From Bacillota bacterium (GTDB lineage: Bacteria; Bacillota; Clostridia; Christensenellales; Aristaeellaceae), in NCBI GenBank assembly GCA_009787135.1, contig WRGP01000114.1:1-5929 (forward strand): a stretch of 5,929 nucleotides of DNA, read 5' to 3'. Shown here one piece after another: positions 4,084 through 5,929 of this stretch. The notes beneath the pieces are model-generated. The model did not search any database. It was not told where the DNA came from and worked only from the letters and a program-made list of their open reading frames with translations. The first letter of the stretch is position 1, and every line of letters starts with the position of its first letter. Position numbers and translations under genes: made by a program.

Positions 4084-5929
4084 ATGTTTGCCGGAATCGT
4101 CCAAAAAGATATTTCCAGAAACAAGGTGATAACGGCGACGTTATGCCTGTTTATACTGCTCGCGGCCATGCTCGTATCAAGCGCCGCGAACATCATGATC
4201 GCTTTGTTCGGTTCTATGGACAGCTTGTTCACCGAGTCCGTCGCGCCCCATTATGTACAAATGCACTCGGGCGGCATTCACCAAGCGAAAATAGACGCTT
4301 TCTCGAAAAGCAATCCGCTGGTGAAAAAGCAGCAGACCGTCGCCATGCTTGGGATAAACGGCGCCAACATCTATCTTGGCGGCAACAAAGATTCCGAGGC
4401 GGGCAGTATCATTGAAAACAGCTTTGTAACGCAAAATACAGGCTTTGATTTTTTGCTGGATACCAAGAGCGACGTCATTCATGTCAATAACGGTGAGATT
4501 GCGGTGCCCATTTATCACATGCAGGCATACGGCTTACAGCTTGGCGATACGGTGCGCATTGTAAAAAACGATTTTGATAAGGAATTTGTCATAACGGCGT
4601 TTGTCCGTGATGTTCAAATGAACCCCTCTATCGTCACGTCAAAGCGTTTCGTCGTAAGCGAAAACGATTGGGAGGTTCTTTGGGGCAACATTGGGGAAGT
4701 GGAGTATTTGATTGAATTCCTGCTGCATGATGTAAACGATGTACGCGAGTTCGAGCGCATATATCAGGCAAGCGGGCTGCCGTCAAAAGGCACGGCCGTC
4801 ACATACTCGCTGTTTCAGGTCTTAAACGCTATAACGGGCGGGGTTGTGGCGGCGGTCATTGTGCTTATCAGCTTGCTGCTGATCGCGATTGCCGCGCTTT
4901 GCCTGCGCTTCACCCTATTGGCGGTCATCGAGGAGGATTACCGGGAAATCGGGGCCATGAAAGCCATCGGCATAAACAGCCGGGATATACGCCGGCTTTA
5001 TATGCTCAAATATATCGCCATGGCCGGGGTGGCAAGCCTGGCAGGATATGTACTATCGTTCTTTGTCGGCAATCTGTTCACGGCCAATATCTCGCTGTAT
5101 ATGGGCGCGGCGCCCAGAACGATATGGAACGGTATTGTACCCGCGCTGGGGGCGTTGCTTGTATTTCTGGCCGTGGTGCTATATTGCCGCACAGTGCTCC
5201 GCAGGTTTCGAAAAATATCGGCGGTTGAGGCCCTGCGTGACGGTGCCGCCGGGCATACCCCGCATGGGGCGAAAGGCTTTCGTCTTAGCCGCAGCACCTT
5301 CAAGAGCGTAAATGTATACCTTGGCGCAAAAGTGGTATGGAGCCAATTCCGCATGTATGGGATATTATGCTTTATCTTCATTGTCTGCGCGTTTTTAATG
5401 ATCGTGCCGTTCAATCTGCTCAATACGCTCAAATCCCCCGATTTTGTTTCGTACATGGGCGCGGGGCGCTGCGATATTCGTATCGACGCCTTCCCGCAGC
5501 AGGGCGAGGATGGGGAAGCCCGCTATGCGCAAATCAATGCGTACCTTGAAAACGACGGCGATATCGAAAAACACACATCGCTTGTCACCGCCGCCTATAA
5601 AGTGCAAAACGCGGAAGGCGTTTATGAAAGCATCAAGGTTGAGGTGGGCGACTTCTCCGTGTTTCCGCTGGAATATCTAAGCGGAACGGCGCCAATGACG
5701 CAAAACGAGATCGCCTTGTCCTCCATGAATGCCCACGGGCTTCAAAAAGGCGTGGGCGATAGGGTAACCCTGTTGGTTGAAAATGAGCGGCGCCTCCTAA
5801 CCGTATCCGGTATCTACCAGGATGTAACCAATGGCGGGAAAACCGCAAAGGGTTTGCTGCCCTATACGCAAGACAATATCCTGTGGTACATGGTAAACAT
5901 TGACGTGGCGGGCGGCGTATCAATCGCCC
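4084..5929 (+). CDS. FtsX-like (MacB-type) ABC transporter permease, C-terminus beyond window
   Basis: The frame is open from 4066 to the window end, giving 615 residues from ATG 4084. The layout is the double FtsX type. TM1 is at about 15-35, followed by a large external MacB-like domain (about 43-245) and TM2 at about 254-275. The cytoplasmic loop at about 283-310 contains REIGAMKAIG (287-296), which contacts the ATPase in FtsX/MacB/LolCE proteins. TM3 is at 311-332 and TM4 at about 350-368, then the typical KISAVEALR (377-385). TM5 is at about 424-442, and a second external domain continues to the edge. Family members are about 750-850 residues, so a final set of three TMs should lie outside. 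Such permeases work with an ATP-binding subunit, often in export or resistance to cell-envelope antimicrobials. No ATPase gene precedes it in this operon, so it is expected downstream. It overlaps or abuts the MFS gene and is co-regulated by the TetR protein. Confidence 0.92.
   Translation, partial: MFAGIVQKDISRNKVITATLCLFILLAAMLVSSAANIMIALFGSMDSLFTESVAPHYVQMHSGGIHQAKIDAFSKSNPLVKKQQTVAMLGINGANIYLGGNKDSEAGSIIENSFVTQNTGFDFLLDTKSDVIHVNNGEIAVPIYHMQAYGLQLGDTVRIVKNDFDKEFVITAFVRDVQMNPSIVTSKRFVVSENDWEVLWGNIGEVEYLIEFLLHDVNDVREFERIYQASGLPSKGTAVTYSLFQVLNAITGGVVAAVIVLISLLLIAIAALCLRFTLLAVIEEDYREIGAMKAIGINSRDIRRLYMLKYIAMAGVASLAGYVLSFFVGNLFTANISLYMGAAPRTIWNGIVPALGALLVFLAVVLYCRTVLRRFRKISAVEALRDGAAGHTPHGAKGFRLSRSTFKSVNVYLGAKVVWSQFRMYGILCFIFIVCAFLMIVPFNLLNTLKSPDFVSYMGAGRCDIRIDAFPQQGEDGEARYAQINAYLENDGDIEKHTSLVTAAYKVQNAEGVYESIKVEVGDFSVFPLEYLSGTAPMTQNEIALSSMNAHGLQKGVGDRVTLLVENERRLLTVSGIYQDVTNGGKTAKGLLPYTQDNILWYMVNIDVAGGVSIA

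Noticed and set aside
4998..5456. 152-codon minus-strand ORF, and other short ORFs on both strands between 4143 and 5923
   Set aside because: All lie over the continuous FtsX-like permease frame, which is open from 4066 to the end and has family motifs.
1..5929. CRISPR array, intact insertion sequence or integrase
   Set aside because: No regularly spaced direct repeats, no terminal inverted repeats around a transposase, and no integrase or recombinase motifs were seen.

Overview
The window most resembles a chromosomal segment of a moderately GC-rich Firmicute, probably a Clostridia or Oscillospiraceae-like gut bacterium. This is inferred from Gram-positive style Shine-Dalgarno sites (GGAGG, GAGGAG), canonical sigma-A promoters with 17 bp spacers, a tRNA with an encoded CCA, and the protein families present. 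No species-level marker is visible.

Left part (1-1862), accessory in character. It opens inside a Fic-domain protein that is cut by the window edge but has an intact HPFxDGNGRxGR motif and a C-terminal winged helix. Next come about 270 bases with what looks like a frameshifted, decayed coding remnant. A convergent small gene on the minus strand follows, which I assign to the DUF6196 family, with its own extended -10 promoter. About 450 bases without a convincing gene come next (a doubtful 61-codon ORF and hairpins). This block ends at the terminator and 3' end of a tRNA-Arg(CCG) on the minus strand, so the tRNA 3' end faces the accessory block, as expected for a tRNA used as an integration site. 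No att repeat is visible inside the window.

Right part (1975-5929), a drug-efflux style operon on the plus strand. A promoter with a perfect TTGACA, a 17 bp spacer and TATATT is followed at the predicted start point by a near-perfect 13 bp dyad (ACTGACAGTCGGT). It drives a TetR/AcrR-family repressor, then after 18 bp an MFS exporter of the MFS_3/EntS-macrolide-efflux type. The stop codon of the exporter overlaps the region that starts a large FtsX-like (MacB-type) ABC permease, which remains open to the right edge of the window. That permease covers 4084-5929, about 615 codons, and is the largest gene here.

How they work together: the repressor probably senses a toxic small molecule, represses its own promoter through the dyad, and on release turns on both a secondary (proton-driven) exporter and an ABC-type permease. 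The ATPase partner of the permease is not in the window and is expected just downstream or elsewhere. The tRNA-Arg and TetR promoters are divergent, with their -35 boxes only 13 bp apart. I found no CRISPR array, intact insertion sequence, rRNA or replication origin. Nothing here is clearly a new system; the best leads are the mixed MFS plus orphan-permease operon, the tRNA-bounded accessory block and the decayed gene remnant.
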